Assembly: GCA_947442105.1 (NCBI GenBank)
Contig: CANEVH010000028.1
Location: forward strand, 1-49,436
Reading direction: 5' to 3'
DNA length: 49,436 nt
Source of the DNA: Comamonadaceae bacterium
Lineage (GTDB): Bacteria; Pseudomonadota; Gammaproteobacteria; Burkholderiales; Burkholderiaceae_C
Part shown: positions 16,276 to 24,264 of the stretch, in pieces
Numbering within the stretch: position 1 is the first letter of the stretch
Layout: the number at the start of each line of letters is the position of its first letter
Position numbers and translations under genes: made by a program
Notes under the pieces: model-generated
Told to the model about the DNA's origin: nothing
The model's database searches: none
Seen by the model: only the letters and a program-made list of their open reading frames with translations

Positions 16276-16371
16276 GGGTGGTGTGTGGCTGTGTGAAAGT
16301 TGACGAAACGGCCCACAAGGCGTGTGCCAGGGTTGTAGGGGCGGCGGGGCTGGGCGATCTGCGGCTAGGGC

Positions 16372-16746
16372 TCAGGCCGTGGTTTCGGCCACGTCGAGCA
16401 GGGCCGCACTGAGCTCTTGGTCGGTGAAGGGCTTGTTGATAAAGCCCCGCGCACCCAGCCTCAGGGCCATGATGGCGGTGGATTTGTCATTGAGGGCACT
16501 GACCACCAAGATGTTGGGCGGGGGGCTGAGCGTAATGAGCTGGCGGATGGTTTCCACCCCGTCCATTTCGGGCATGGTCAGGTCCATGGTGACCACATCG
16601 GGCCTGTGCTGCTTGGCCAGCGTGATGGCTTCTAGGCCATTGCGGGCTAGCCCGACGATGCGCACCCCCTTCATTTGCGTGGTTTTGACCACGCTGGCGA
16701 TGCGCGTGCGGATGAGGTTGGAGTCGTCCACGATCAGCAGTTTCAT
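16372..16746 (-). CDS. CheY-like single-domain response regulator
   Basis: 124 residues, a receiver domain and nothing else. Phosphorylation site residues are present: acidic pair Asp7-Asp8, phospho-acceptor Asp55 (V-V-T-M-D-L-T-M-P), Ser83 and Lys105 (I-N-K-P-F). It starts 10 bases after the kinase stop and lies upstream of the CheX-like phosphatase, so the likely flow is kinase to this protein to an output partner, with CheX ending the signal. With no DNA-binding or enzymatic output domain, it must act by protein contact, as CheY does at the flagellar motor or PilG/PilH do on pili. Confidence 0.9.
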   Translation of the reverse strand: MKLLIVDDSNLIRTRIASVVKTTQMKGVRIVGLARNGLEAITLAKQHRPDVVTMDLTMPEMDGVETIRQLITLSPPPNILVVSALNDKSTAIMALRLGARGFINKPFTDQELSAALLDVAETTA

Positions 16747-16756
16747 ACGCTGCCCT

Positions 16757-18910
16757 TCAGGCGTTGGCAGGAACGGTCACGGTGAATTCCGTGCCCGCGC
16801 CGGGGGTGGACTGCAGCCGTATATGGCCACCGAGGCCCTGCACGAGCGCGTGCACCACGTCCAGACCCACGCCGCGCCCGGCATGCAGGTTCACGTCCGA
16901 GGTAGAGAAGCCGGGCCTGAAGATATGCATCATCACCTGGCTGTCTGACACGTCTTTCAGGTCTTCGGCGCTGTACCAGCCCAGCTGCAGCAGGCGTTCG
17001 CGGATGCGGGCGAGGTTGAGACCGCTGCCGTCGTCGCGCAGCCGCAGTTCGATGTCGCCAGTGTCTTTGTAGCCCAGTTGCAGCGCCAGGGCGCCCGCTT
17101 CGGGCTTGCCAGCGGACACACGCTCGGCGGGGGTTTCAATGCCGTGGGCCACCGCGTTGCGGATGAGCTGGATGGCGATGTCGTTGAGCGCAGGCCGATT
17201 CAGCAGCGCCGGGCTGGCCTGGTTTTCAAACACGACCTGGGTTTTGACCTGCTTGCCCAGGTCGCGTGCCACGGTTTGGGCCAGGGAGTACAGGGGCGCC
17301 AGTGGGTCGCTGGCATGGGTGCCATCGTCGGCACCGGGCGCCACGGCTCCCTGGGGTGCTTGCGCGCGGGTGATCTGGCGGAACAAGGTGATTTTTTCCA
17401 GCAGGTTTTCCAGCGGCAGAGGCAGGTTCAGCAGCGATTCGCCGGTGATTTGGGGCGCATTGCGCAGGGTTTGCAGCCCGTCCTCAAACTGGTTGGCCAG
17501 CCCGGCCAGCAGCTCCAGGTCGAGCGCAGAGGCCTCGCCTTTGAACGCGTGAATGAGGCGGAACACCTTGTCGATGACCTTGCGGGTTTCGGCGTTGCCC
17601 GTCACTTCGGACACACTGCGCAGCAAGTCATTGACCTGTAGCAGTTGCACCTCGGCCCGCTCCACAAACCGGCGCAGCGTGACCGAATCGGCCTTGAGCG
17701 CTTGCACCAGCGAGGAAAACTCTTTGCGCGCGCGGCTGCGTTCGGCATCAAGTTGCTTTTCCAGCACCATGCGCGGGGTGATGTCTTGCATGGTGACTAA
17801 CAAGTGGCGCACGGTGGCGCCATCCATCACACGGTTGAACGAGAAGGACAGGTACTTGCGCTCCTCCATGCCCCTGGCGCCGGTCAGGTTCACTTCCACC
17901 GATGTCAGGGGGTTGATGTTTTGCACCAGGTTTTCGCGCACGTGGGGCGAAAACAGCAGCTCCATGTATTCGCGGGCATCGGTCAAGTCTTTGTGAAACA
18001 GCAGGGGCTGCAGCAGCTCCAGCAGGCTGTCGCCGGGCACGGCTTGGCGGCCCAGCAGGGTTTTGACCGAGGCCGAAATCTGCGTTCCCAGCGTCAGGTC
18101 GCCGTACAAAAGAAACAGGCCTTCGCGCACGCTGCCCAAGATTTCGGCGTTTTCTTCGTTGGCTTCCAAAATGGCGCTATCGGCCCGGCGCAAGCTGCTA
18201 AGGAACTTGTAGAGGATGTACGCAAAGTTCAGCAGCGCCAGCAAAATGCCTGCGGCCTGCACCATGCGCAAGTTGGTGGCGCGTTGCGACGCGTTCACCT
18301 CCAAAGCAGTGGTCAGGCCGTTCATCAGGCCCAGTAGTTTGACGTTGTTGGCGCGGGCAAAGGCCACGGCCTCGGCCATTTGCTCGGGCGTGGCCCTGGC
18401 CTCCAGCACCGGGGCCAGCGCCAGCTGGTAGGCGCTCCAGATCACGCCGGCATCTTCCAGCGCTTTGGCCGCAGGTGCGCCTTCGGCGGCCTTGAGGTAC
18501 ACGGGCTTGCCGTCACCGCCAGGAACCGTGGCCCCGTTTTGAAACCCTTTAAAGCTGGTGTCGAACAAGGTCACCGCCTTGCGCAGCTCGTCCAAAGCAG
18601 CCGCACCGTCTCGCCCATCGCGCTGCTCAATGTCCAGGGTCAGCAGCGCTTTGGTCATGCGTTGCGAGAGCATGCGCTGGCGGCCCGCGAGGTTCACGCC
18701 CAAGGCATCCTCGCCAATTTGGAACGATGTGTAGAAGTTAAGCACCAGCACACCCAAATCGATCACGATGAACAGCGTCACCGCAATGATGATGTCCCGG
18801 TACCGCCTGGAGAACCCAGATGGCCCCTGCCGCTTGGCTAAGGCCGGAGAAGCCAGTGATTTGTCCGTCGGCCTTCCGTTAGCCGTTGCCGTTGCGCCTG
18901 TTGCCGTCAT
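16757..18910 (-). CDS. Transmembrane CheA-like histidine kinase with PilJ-type sensor
   Basis: 717 residues. TM1 (about 39-60) and TM2 (about 218-236) bracket a periplasmic region of the type IV pili MCP/PilJ kind (L-A-G-R-Q-R-M-L-S-Q-R-M at 74-85 is its signature helix). A PAS-like segment follows (about 255-380). Then comes an Hpt-like helical region with R-L-I-H-A-F-K-G-E-A-S-A-L at 451-463, where His454 is the probable phosphorylated residue. The C-terminus is a CheA-type ATPase: N box Q-L-I-R-N-A-V-A-H-G (581-590), D-D-G-S-G-L (627-632) and G-R-G-V-G-L-D-V-V (678-686). No CheW-like domain is visible, so it is not a standard array-coupled CheA. It is the first gene of the kinase-regulator-CheX operon. 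Confidence 0.85.
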   Translation of the reverse strand: MTATGATATANGRPTDKSLASPALAKRQGPSGFSRRYRDIIIAVTLFIVIDLGVLVLNFYTSFQIGEDALGVNLAGRQRMLSQRMTKALLTLDIEQRDGRDGAAALDELRKAVTLFDTSFKGFQNGATVPGGDGKPVYLKAAEGAPAAKALEDAGVIWSAYQLALAPVLEARATPEQMAEAVAFARANNVKLLGLMNGLTTALEVNASQRATNLRMVQAAGILLALLNFAYILYKFLSSLRRADSAILEANEENAEILGSVREGLFLLYGDLTLGTQISASVKTLLGRQAVPGDSLLELLQPLLFHKDLTDAREYMELLFSPHVRENLVQNINPLTSVEVNLTGARGMEERKYLSFSFNRVMDGATVRHLLVTMQDITPRMVLEKQLDAERSRARKEFSSLVQALKADSVTLRRFVERAEVQLLQVNDLLRSVSEVTGNAETRKVIDKVFRLIHAFKGEASALDLELLAGLANQFEDGLQTLRNAPQITGESLLNLPLPLENLLEKITLFRQITRAQAPQGAVAPGADDGTHASDPLAPLYSLAQTVARDLGKQVKTQVVFENQASPALLNRPALNDIAIQLIRNAVAHGIETPAERVSAGKPEAGALALQLGYKDTGDIELRLRDDGSGLNLARIRERLLQLGWYSAEDLKDVSDSQVMMHIFRPGFSTSDVNLHAGRGVGLDVVHALVQGLGGHIRLQSTPGAGTEFTVTVPANA

Positions 18911-19189
18911 GTAAAAACCCCTTTACAAACCGTTGAAGCTGCCGCACCGATACAAAAAGTGCCTTGGCATGCCAATCAGCAAACAGTCAGCAAAAAGCAA
19001 GCCAGAAACAATCGCCCCAGTTTGGTGCGAACGCGTACCCACCCCGGTGGCGGCCCTTTTTTTACACTCGCAGCAAAACGCAGGCATGTGGACAAAACCT
19101 GGCTGCGGCAGTTGGTTTGAGGCGTCTGAGGTGGCCGCCGGGCGCGGGTGCATCGTCAACCATGTGTTTGGTGACACCTTTCATCGGCC
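18911..19189. other. Gap before the IS91 relic
   Basis: This stretch lies upstream of the minus-strand kinase and should hold its promoter, but no convincing motif could be picked out. No coding fragment was recognised. With the relic at 19190-19800 and the leader of the peptide gene, it makes a 1.1 kb region free of intact genes. Confidence 0.35.
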
Positions 19190-19800
19190 ATCACCTCAGC
19201 CGCTACTTGCGCTTCGTGCCGGTTAGGGACCAGCACACCGAAACAGCGATGCCGATGCGTGCGCGGTGATGGCACCAGGGCGGCAAGGCGGTCGATCCAC
19301 TCCAGCGGCGTGACATGTAGCTCATCGGCCTTGGTGCCACGGTTGTCCACCACGGGGCGGGCTGTACTGCTAAGCGCAGCGGTAGACAAGCCCGCGACTG
19401 CCTTATGCAACCAATCCGTCGCAAACGGTGGGCGGGCGCAATTTCTTACCAGTCGCTCCAGGCCACCGCAGTCATGGGCTTGAATGCGAACCCCAGCCTC
19501 CGCCGAGAACCCACTCTGTTTGTAGTCCAGCATCTCCATGGCCTCGCAACTCTCCAGCAGGCAACGACTGACGACGGCGCGCAGGATACCTTGGTCAGTC
19601 ACGCTTACGCTCAAGCCACAGCGGTCTCGTCGATAGCACTGGCCGGGTAAATAACGATGCCCGGTGGAGAGGATTGGGCATCGGTGCCGCACGACGCTTG
19701 CACAAACACCCCATCGACCACGCACACATGAAAGCGCACATATTCATTGAGGCTGGAGCCGAACCGGTGAACAAAGGCAACTGGACCGATGCGCGGGTCT
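19190..19800 (-). pseudogene. IS91-family transposase relic
   Basis: Two frames on the minus strand together give the central part of an IS91/IS801-type (Y2 HUH) transposase. Frame one (about 19790-19614) reads G-P-V-A-F-V-H-R-F-G-S-S-L-N-E-Y-V, then FHVCVVDGVF and Y-P-A-S-A-I-D. After a frameshift near 19612, frame two (19608-19190) reads I-L-R-A-V-V-S-R-C-L-L-E-S, A-G-V-R-I-Q-A-H-D, G-L-E-R-L-V-R-N-C-A-R-P-P-F, and H-V-T-P-L-E-W-I-D-R-L-A-A-L-V-P. The HRFGSSLNxxxHxH-like HUH region is altered (YVRFHV in place of the usual HVHFHV), and both ends are missing, so it is inactive. It marks past mobility next to the peptide-MNIO genes. Confidence 0.8.
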
Positions 19801-20037
19801 GTCTTGTCCGAATTGGCCGCACCGGGGCAGCGCAGCTGTATGGACTTGACCGGTGTGCGAGTCCAGCGGAACACGCGTACAGATGCGTTTTCTCCTCCAT
19901 TTGGGGGATGCACCTTTGTACCAAGGGCTCTATTATTAAGTGGTCTGGTGCTGCCGCGCCAGAAACTGTCGAACATGCCCGGCGCCATGCCGACTGTCAA
20001 AACCGCGCCCATCACAGTATGAAGGAGTATTTTCACC

Positions 20038-20271
20038 ATGGTAAGAACCAATACGGCCGTCAACGTTTCACCGGTGTCCGCTGGCAATGTGGTCCGGGTC
20101 TCCATCCCGGCTGACGTGCATAACGACCTCAGCAAGTTCCTCAAAGTCCAAAAGGACATCCTGGGCAAGCTCGGCTGCCTGGCCTGTTGCTCGGGCTGGG
20201 ACATACGCTTCAATGTGCAGCGCCAGTTTCTGGTGGACAACAAGGCGGTTGTCCAAGAAGTCCTGCGCTAA
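20038..20271 (+). CDS. Small cysteine-containing peptide, candidate RiPP precursor for the adjacent MNIO enzyme
   Basis: 77 residues with a strong ribosome site (AAGGAG, ten bases before the ATG). There is no signal peptide. Residues 17-45 look like a leader: hydrophobic and charged helical turns (V-V-R-V-S-I-P-A-D-V, then D-L-S-K-F-L-K-V-Q-K-D-I-L-G-K-L). The next stretch, G-C-L-A-C-C-S-G-W-D-I-R-F (46-58), has all three cysteines (47, 50, 51). A tail N-V-Q-R-Q-F-L-V-D-N-K follows. The MNIO enzyme gene starts 30 bases downstream on the same strand. DUF692/MNIO enzymes modify Cys, Asp or Asn residues of short precursors, so the CLACCSGWD segment is the inferred modified core. It does not look like bufferin (DUF2282), MbnA or TglA as known. 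No biochemical role is established. Confidence 0.6.
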   Translation: MVRTNTAVNVSPVSAGNVVRVSIPADVHNDLSKFLKVQKDILGKLGCLACCSGWDIRFNVQRQFLVDNKAVVQEVLR

Positions 20272-20301
20272 GTTGGTCCGCCACGTCAGTTCCTAGCCGC
20301 C

Positions 20302-21882
20302 ATGTTCAAGCCTCAGCCCCTGGGTGTTGGCATGGTTTACTTTCCTGCCCTGGAGCCATTCTTTGATGGGCATGGCGGCTTGCTCGACGTGCTGGAGGTC
20401 GAGCCGCAAACCTTGTGGCTGCGTTCGACGGCGGCGCTTGACCCGGCTAGCGACCCGCCAGAGCCCCGCAGCGCCCACCGGCTCGACGAACGCGCGTTTG
20501 CAGCGCTAGCGCGTTGGCGCCAAGCCAAGCTGTTGCACGGCGTAGGCATGCCCTTGGCCAGCAGTGTCCCGTCCGACCCGCGCCAGCACCCACCCTGGCG
20601 TGACAGCATTGCCCGGTTGCAGCCGCACTGGGTGAGCGAGCACCTGGCGTTTCAACGCGTGCCGCAGCCCCGGCTTGCGCAGACCCAAGGTGCCACCGAT
20701 GTGCATGGCGGTTTCCTGCTACCCGCCTGCCAAGTCGATGAAACGGTGTCCCTGGCGGTACACCGTATTGCGCAGCTCCAACACCTGTCAGGCCGCCCCG
20801 TGGCCTTCGAGACCTCGCCCAACTACCTGCGGCGCGACCGCACTCAACTGGACGACGGCACGTTCTACGCCCAGGTCGCCGTGCGTGCCAACTGCGGCAT
20901 CTTGCTGGACCTGCACAACCTGTGGTGTAACGAGCGCAATGGCCGCCAGTCCATGCAGGAGGTCATGGCCCGGCTGCCGTTGGAGCGGGTCTGGGAAGTC
21001 CACCTCGCCGGGGGCGAGGCGCGCGACGGATATTGGCTTGATGCGCACAGCGGTCTGGTGCCTGACGAGTTGATGGACTTTTGCGCGCGCTGGCTGCCCA
21101 AACTGGTGAATCTGGGCGCACTGGTGTACGAAGTCATTCCCGACTATGTGCAGGCGCGCGGCATGTCGCACGAGGCCCTGGCCGATCAGCTGTGCGCGCT
21201 TCAGGGCTTGTGGCGGCACCGTGACCGAGTATTTGTCGCAGGTGGGATCCGTACTGAACCAGTGCAGCTTCCCGATAGATTGGATCCAGCGGCCGCCCCG
21301 GGACACAACGCCAACGCCCCATATTCCGAAGGGCCAGCCCCTGCTGATCGCGCACCAGGCCACCTCGCTACGTCGCCTCCGCCTGTGCTCACCAGCGCCC
21401 AATGGGAGCAGGCCCTAGGCGCCTTGGTCAATGGCCGCCATGCGCCAAACACGCCGCGCGTGCTCGTCGATGACCCCGGTATCGAGGTGCTGCGCACCTT
21501 GGTTGAAAGTTTTCGCGTGGGCACGCTGACTGCGGGGTTGACGCTGAGCTGGCGGCTGCTGGTACTGCGAATCGGCGAGGGCGCCACCGCGCAACTCATG
21601 AAGGATTTTTGGCGCAATCACTGGCCTGAACCCTTTGCCTTTGACGAGCTGTGCTCATTTGCGCGCTTCACCCAAGCCCGGCTAGACGCAGGGGAACTCG
21701 ACGTACCGCACCTGGGTAGCGTGATGGCCTATGAATTGGGCGTCGCCCGAGCCCAGCAAACGGGGCAAGAGATTTGGACGCGCTTTGACTGCGACCCGGT
21801 GCCCCTGTTAAGCGCACTGGCACGCGGGCAGAGCCCGGGGCCGCTAGTAAGCGGCTCGTTCGAGCTGCGCGCAGGGCCTTGA
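20302..21882 (+). CDS. DUF692/MNIO peptide-modifying enzyme fused to a C-terminal partner-like domain
   Basis: 526 residues. Residues about 1-320 are a DUF692 TIM-barrel, the multinuclear non-heme iron oxygenase (MNIO) family. Candidate metal ligands are in place: His80 (L-L-H-G-V-G-M), Glu113-His114 (W-V-S-E-H-L-A-F), Glu170 (F-E-T-S-P-N-Y), Asp203 and Asn206 (L-L-D-L-H-N-L-W), His234 (V-H-L-A-G-G), Asp247 and His249 (W-L-D-A-H-S), and Glu277 (Y-E-V-I-P). Residues about 360-526, after a Pro/Ala-rich linker, form an extra helical domain with V-P-H-L-G-S-V-M-A-Y-E-L. This is reminiscent of the separate partner proteins (DUF2063/BufC-like) that bind precursors in other MNIO systems. Fusion of the two would make a single-gene maturase for the peptide at 20038. 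No exporter or peptidase is adjacent. Confidence 0.85.
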   Translation: MFKPQPLGVGMVYFPALEPFFDGHGGLLDVLEVEPQTLWLRSTAALDPASDPPEPRSAHRLDERAFAALARWRQAKLLHGVGMPLASSVPSDPRQHPPWRDSIARLQPHWVSEHLAFQRVPQPRLAQTQGATDVHGGFLLPACQVDETVSLAVHRIAQLQHLSGRPVAFETSPNYLRRDRTQLDDGTFYAQVAVRANCGILLDLHNLWCNERNGRQSMQEVMARLPLERVWEVHLAGGEARDGYWLDAHSGLVPDELMDFCARWLPKLVNLGALVYEVIPDYVQARGMSHEALADQLCALQGLWRHRDRVFVAGGIRTEPVQLPDRLDPAAAPGHNANAPYSEGPAPADRAPGHLATSPPPVLTSAQWEQALGALVNGRHAPNTPRVLVDDPGIEVLRTLVESFRVGTLTAGLTLSWRLLVLRIGEGATAQLMKDFWRNHWPEPFAFDELCSFARFTQARLDAGELDVPHLGSVMAYELGVARAQQTGQEIWTRFDCDPVPLLSALARGQSPGPLVSGSFELRAGP

Positions 21883-21889
21883 GGCGCAT

Positions 21890-21912
21890 CCTGAGGCCCT
21901 TACCGCCTCAGG
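21890..21912 (+). terminator. Possible terminator after the MNIO gene
   Basis: CCTGAGGC (21890-21897) and GCCTCAGG (21905-21912) form a perfect 8-bp stem with a seven-base loop, eight bases after the MNIO stop. Only CTTT follows rather than a long T run, so it is a weak or Rho-assisted terminator at best. It also overlaps the end of the permease relic. Confidence 0.4.
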
Positions 21913-22066
21913 CTTTGCGGCTTAGCAGCGCACACAGCAGAATCGCCCCAAACGTCCCGGTACCGATGCCGCCAAGTGCAAAACCACCAAACTTCAGCGT
22001 GAAGTCGCCTGTGCCCAACACCTGGATGATCACTGCGGCGATCAGGTTCTTGTTGGCGGAAAACTC
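21908..22066 (-). pseudogene. C-terminal relic of a uracil/xanthine permease
   Basis: About 50 codons before the stop at 21908 read N-K-N-L-I-A-A-V-I-I-Q-V-L-G-T-G-D-F, then G-G-F-A-L-G-G-I-G-T-G-T-F-G-A-I-L-L. This resembles the last transmembrane helices of NCS2 (UraA-type) permeases. Homology stops near 22066 and the rest of the 400-residue family is absent. It is a leftover of an older locus, cut on its 5' side by unrelated DNA. Confidence 0.55.
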
Positions 22067-22147
22067 CAGTGTTGACGTAACTTCAAGACCGGAAGAGGCG
22101 CAGCGCACTTGGAACGAGCGCGCCCCCTGTATTCAGTAGGCCTCACT

Positions 22148-22336
22148 ATGCCGCACTTTGTTGTTCCGCCGAATTCTGGTCCCTACAAGGTGACCAGTGC
22201 CCGAGCCGGCAATCCCTTGGTCTGCAACGCGTACACCGGACGGCGCAAGGTTCTCATACCTTGCAAGACCACAGCGCAAGCCGTCGAACTGTGTAGGCAA
22301 CTCAACGAGGGTAAAAGCGGTGAAATTTTTACCTAA
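22148..22336 (+). CDS. Possible small hypothetical protein
   Basis: 62 residues from the ATG at 22148: M-P-H-F-V-V-P-P-N-S-G-P-Y-K-V-T, then two cysteines (P-L-V-C-N-A-Y and V-L-I-P-C-K-T) and an amphipathic helix A-Q-A-V-E-L-C-R-Q-L-N-E-G. There is no strong ribosome site and no recognised family. The regular helix pattern and Tyr/Lys-rich composition look more protein-like than a random GC-rich frame. It lies between the permease relic and DUF1993, so it could belong to the accessory pocket. The following stretch 22337-22620 shows nothing recognisable except a possible -10 box (TAAGAT near 22572). Confidence 0.35.
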   Translation: MPHFVVPPNSGPYKVTSARAGNPLVCNAYTGRRKVLIPCKTTAQAVELCRQLNEGKSGEIFT

Positions 22337-22620
22337 ATCGCTGAAAAAGAGTAGCAAGAGTACAGGTCCGACCGCTTGCAGGGGCTAGAGCCTGGTTGAG
22401 CACGCGTTGAGGCCAGCCGCGATCTGAACCCTTTGTTTGACGCGCTGGGCGTGGGCACCGCCCGTAAACCACGAAAAACATCTTTTTGTAGCCCTTCGCT
22501 GATACGGAAACTGACCTTCAGGCACCGGCCTGAAAGCCACCAATCCCGCCCACTTCGCACATCCCCGCCCCTTAAGATGCCCCACCCCCACCCCGGGGAT
22601 TCCACCCCAACCGAGAACCC

Positions 22621-23133
22621 ATGACTATGACCATCTCCATGTACCAAGCCAGCGTGCCCCGCCTGGCCAATAGCCTGAACAACCTGATCCACATCCTGGA
22701 CAAGGCGCAAGCCCATGTGGAGGCCAAAAAGATTGACCCCGCCGCGCTGATCGACTTTCGCCTCTACCCCGACATGCTGAGCTTTCGCCGCCAGGTGCAA
22801 ATCGCCAGCGACACGGCCAAGGGCGTGGTCGCTCGCCTGGCCGGAGTAGAAATTCCCGCCTACGAGGACAACGAGCGCACGTTTGAAGAACTCAAGGCCC
22901 GCGTGGCCAAGACCGTGGCCTATGTGCAAAGCTTCACGCCCGAACAGATTGACGGCACCGAGGACAAAGACATCGTCACCAAGCGCGGCGACAAAGAAAC
23001 CCATTACAAAGGCATGCAGTTTTTGCTCGGCCACGCGCTGCCGAATGTGTACTTTCATGTGACGACCGCCTTCGCCATCCTGCGCCACAATGGTGTGGAG
23101 ATTGGCAAACGCGACTTCCTGGGCAAGCCCTAA
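22621..23133 (+). CDS. DUF1993 family protein
   Basis: 170 residues, soluble. The N-terminus I-S-M-Y-Q-A-S-V-P-R-L-A-N-S-L-N-N-L is the typical opening of DUF1993. A-L-I-D-F-R-L-Y-P-D-M-L-S-F-R-R-Q-V-Q at about 42-60 and the C-terminal H-V-T-T-A-F-A-I-L-R-H-N-G-V-E-I-G-K-R-D-F-L-G segment are also family-typical. The fold is a DinB-like four-helix bundle. Function is unknown. Three in-frame ATGs (22621, 22627, 22639) are possible starts. The methionine synthase gene follows 77 bases later with its own ribosome site. Confidence 0.82.
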   Translation: MTMTISMYQASVPRLANSLNNLIHILDKAQAHVEAKKIDPAALIDFRLYPDMLSFRRQVQIASDTAKGVVARLAGVEIPAYEDNERTFEELKARVAKTVAYVQSFTPEQIDGTEDKDIVTKRGDKETHYKGMQFLLGHALPNVYFHVTTAFAILRHNGVEIGKRDFLGKP

Positions 23134-23209
23134 GTCGCCAGCGCCCTGCCCCACCCGCGCTGGCAAAGACCGGCGCGGCGCCGACTAGAAAAAACAGGAG
23201 ACCAGCACG

Positions 23210-24254
23210 ATGTTCCCCACCGCTTTCCCCACCGCAATCGCAGGCAACCTGCCCAAACCCGCCTGGCTGGCCGAAACCCAAAAGCTCTGGCCCCAGTGGA
23301 AGGCCCAAGGCGCCGAACTGATAGAGGCCAAGGGCGACGCCACGCTGCTCTGGGTCAAAACCCAGGAAGACTTAGGCCTGGACGTGATTGGCGACGGCGA
23401 GCAGGCGCGCCAGCATTTTGTGCACGGTTTTCTGGAGCAGGTAGACGGCATTGACTTTGAGAACAAGGTCACCATGGGCATTCGCAACAACCGCTACGAC
23501 GCCCAGGTGCCGCAGGTGGTGGGGCCGCTGCGCCTCAAAGGCCGGGTGCACGCGCTGGAGGCGCGCATGGCGCGCGCCCATACCCAGCGCACGCTTAAAT
23601 TCACCCTGCCCGGCCCGATGACCATTGTGGACACCGTGGCCGACCGCTTTTTACGGCGGCGGGCGCGAAGGCAAGATCAAAATGGCTTTTGCCTTTGCCG
23701 AGCTGCTCAACCAAGAGGCGCTGGCCCTGCAAGCCGACGGCGTGGACATCATCCAGTTTGACGAACCCGCCTTCAACGTCTACATGGAAGACGCCGCCGA
23801 CTGGGGCGTGGAAGCGCTGGAGCGCGCGGCCCAGGGGCTAACTTGCAAAACCGCAGTGCATATTTGCTACGGCTACGGCATTGCCGCCAATAGGGACTGG
23901 AAAAACACCCTAGGCCACGAATGGCGCCAGTACGAAAAAGTGTTTCCGGCCCTGGCCCAAAGCAGCATTCAGCAAGTGAGTCTGGAATGCTTTCACTCCC
24001 ACGTGCCCATGGACCTGATGGCCTTGCTCGCGGGTAAGGAAGTGATGGTGGGCGTGATCGACGTGGCCTCTGACGTGGTGGAAACCCCTGAAGAAGTGGC
24101 CGACACCATTGGCAAAGCGCTGCGGTTTGTGCCCAAGATGAAGCTCATTGCCTGCACCAACTGCGGCATGGCGCCCATGAACCGCGACATTGCCCTGCGC
24201 AAGCTCGAAGCCCTGGCCCAAGGCGCGGCGCTGGCGCGCCAACGCTACGCCTGA
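23210..24254 (+). pseudogene. Cobalamin-independent methionine synthase (MetE C-terminal type), single-base frameshift
   Basis: A short (about 347-residue) MetE-like methionine synthase that carries only the catalytic barrel. The first part reads from ATG 23210 (AGGAG upstream) to D-T-V-A-D-R-F at about 23650. The continuation Y-G-G-G-R-E-G-K-I-K-M-A-F-A-F is in the next frame. Removing one T from the TTTTT run at 23648-23652 joins them exactly, and the corrected length of 1044 bases is a whole number of codons. The second part has D-G-V-D-I-I-Q-F-D-E-P-A-F-N, H-I-C-Y-G, E-C-F-H-S-H and C-T-N-C-G-M, including the zinc-site His and Cys. Such short forms (MesD-type core MetE) may use a non-folate methyl donor. 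The shift is either a real mutation or a homopolymer sequencing error. Confidence 0.85.
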
Positions 24255-24264
24255 GGTGCAATTT

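Noticed and set aside
15575..16318. Minus-strand frame overlapping the CheX-like gene
   Set aside because: It is Arg-rich, out of frame with the conserved CheX reading and without motifs.
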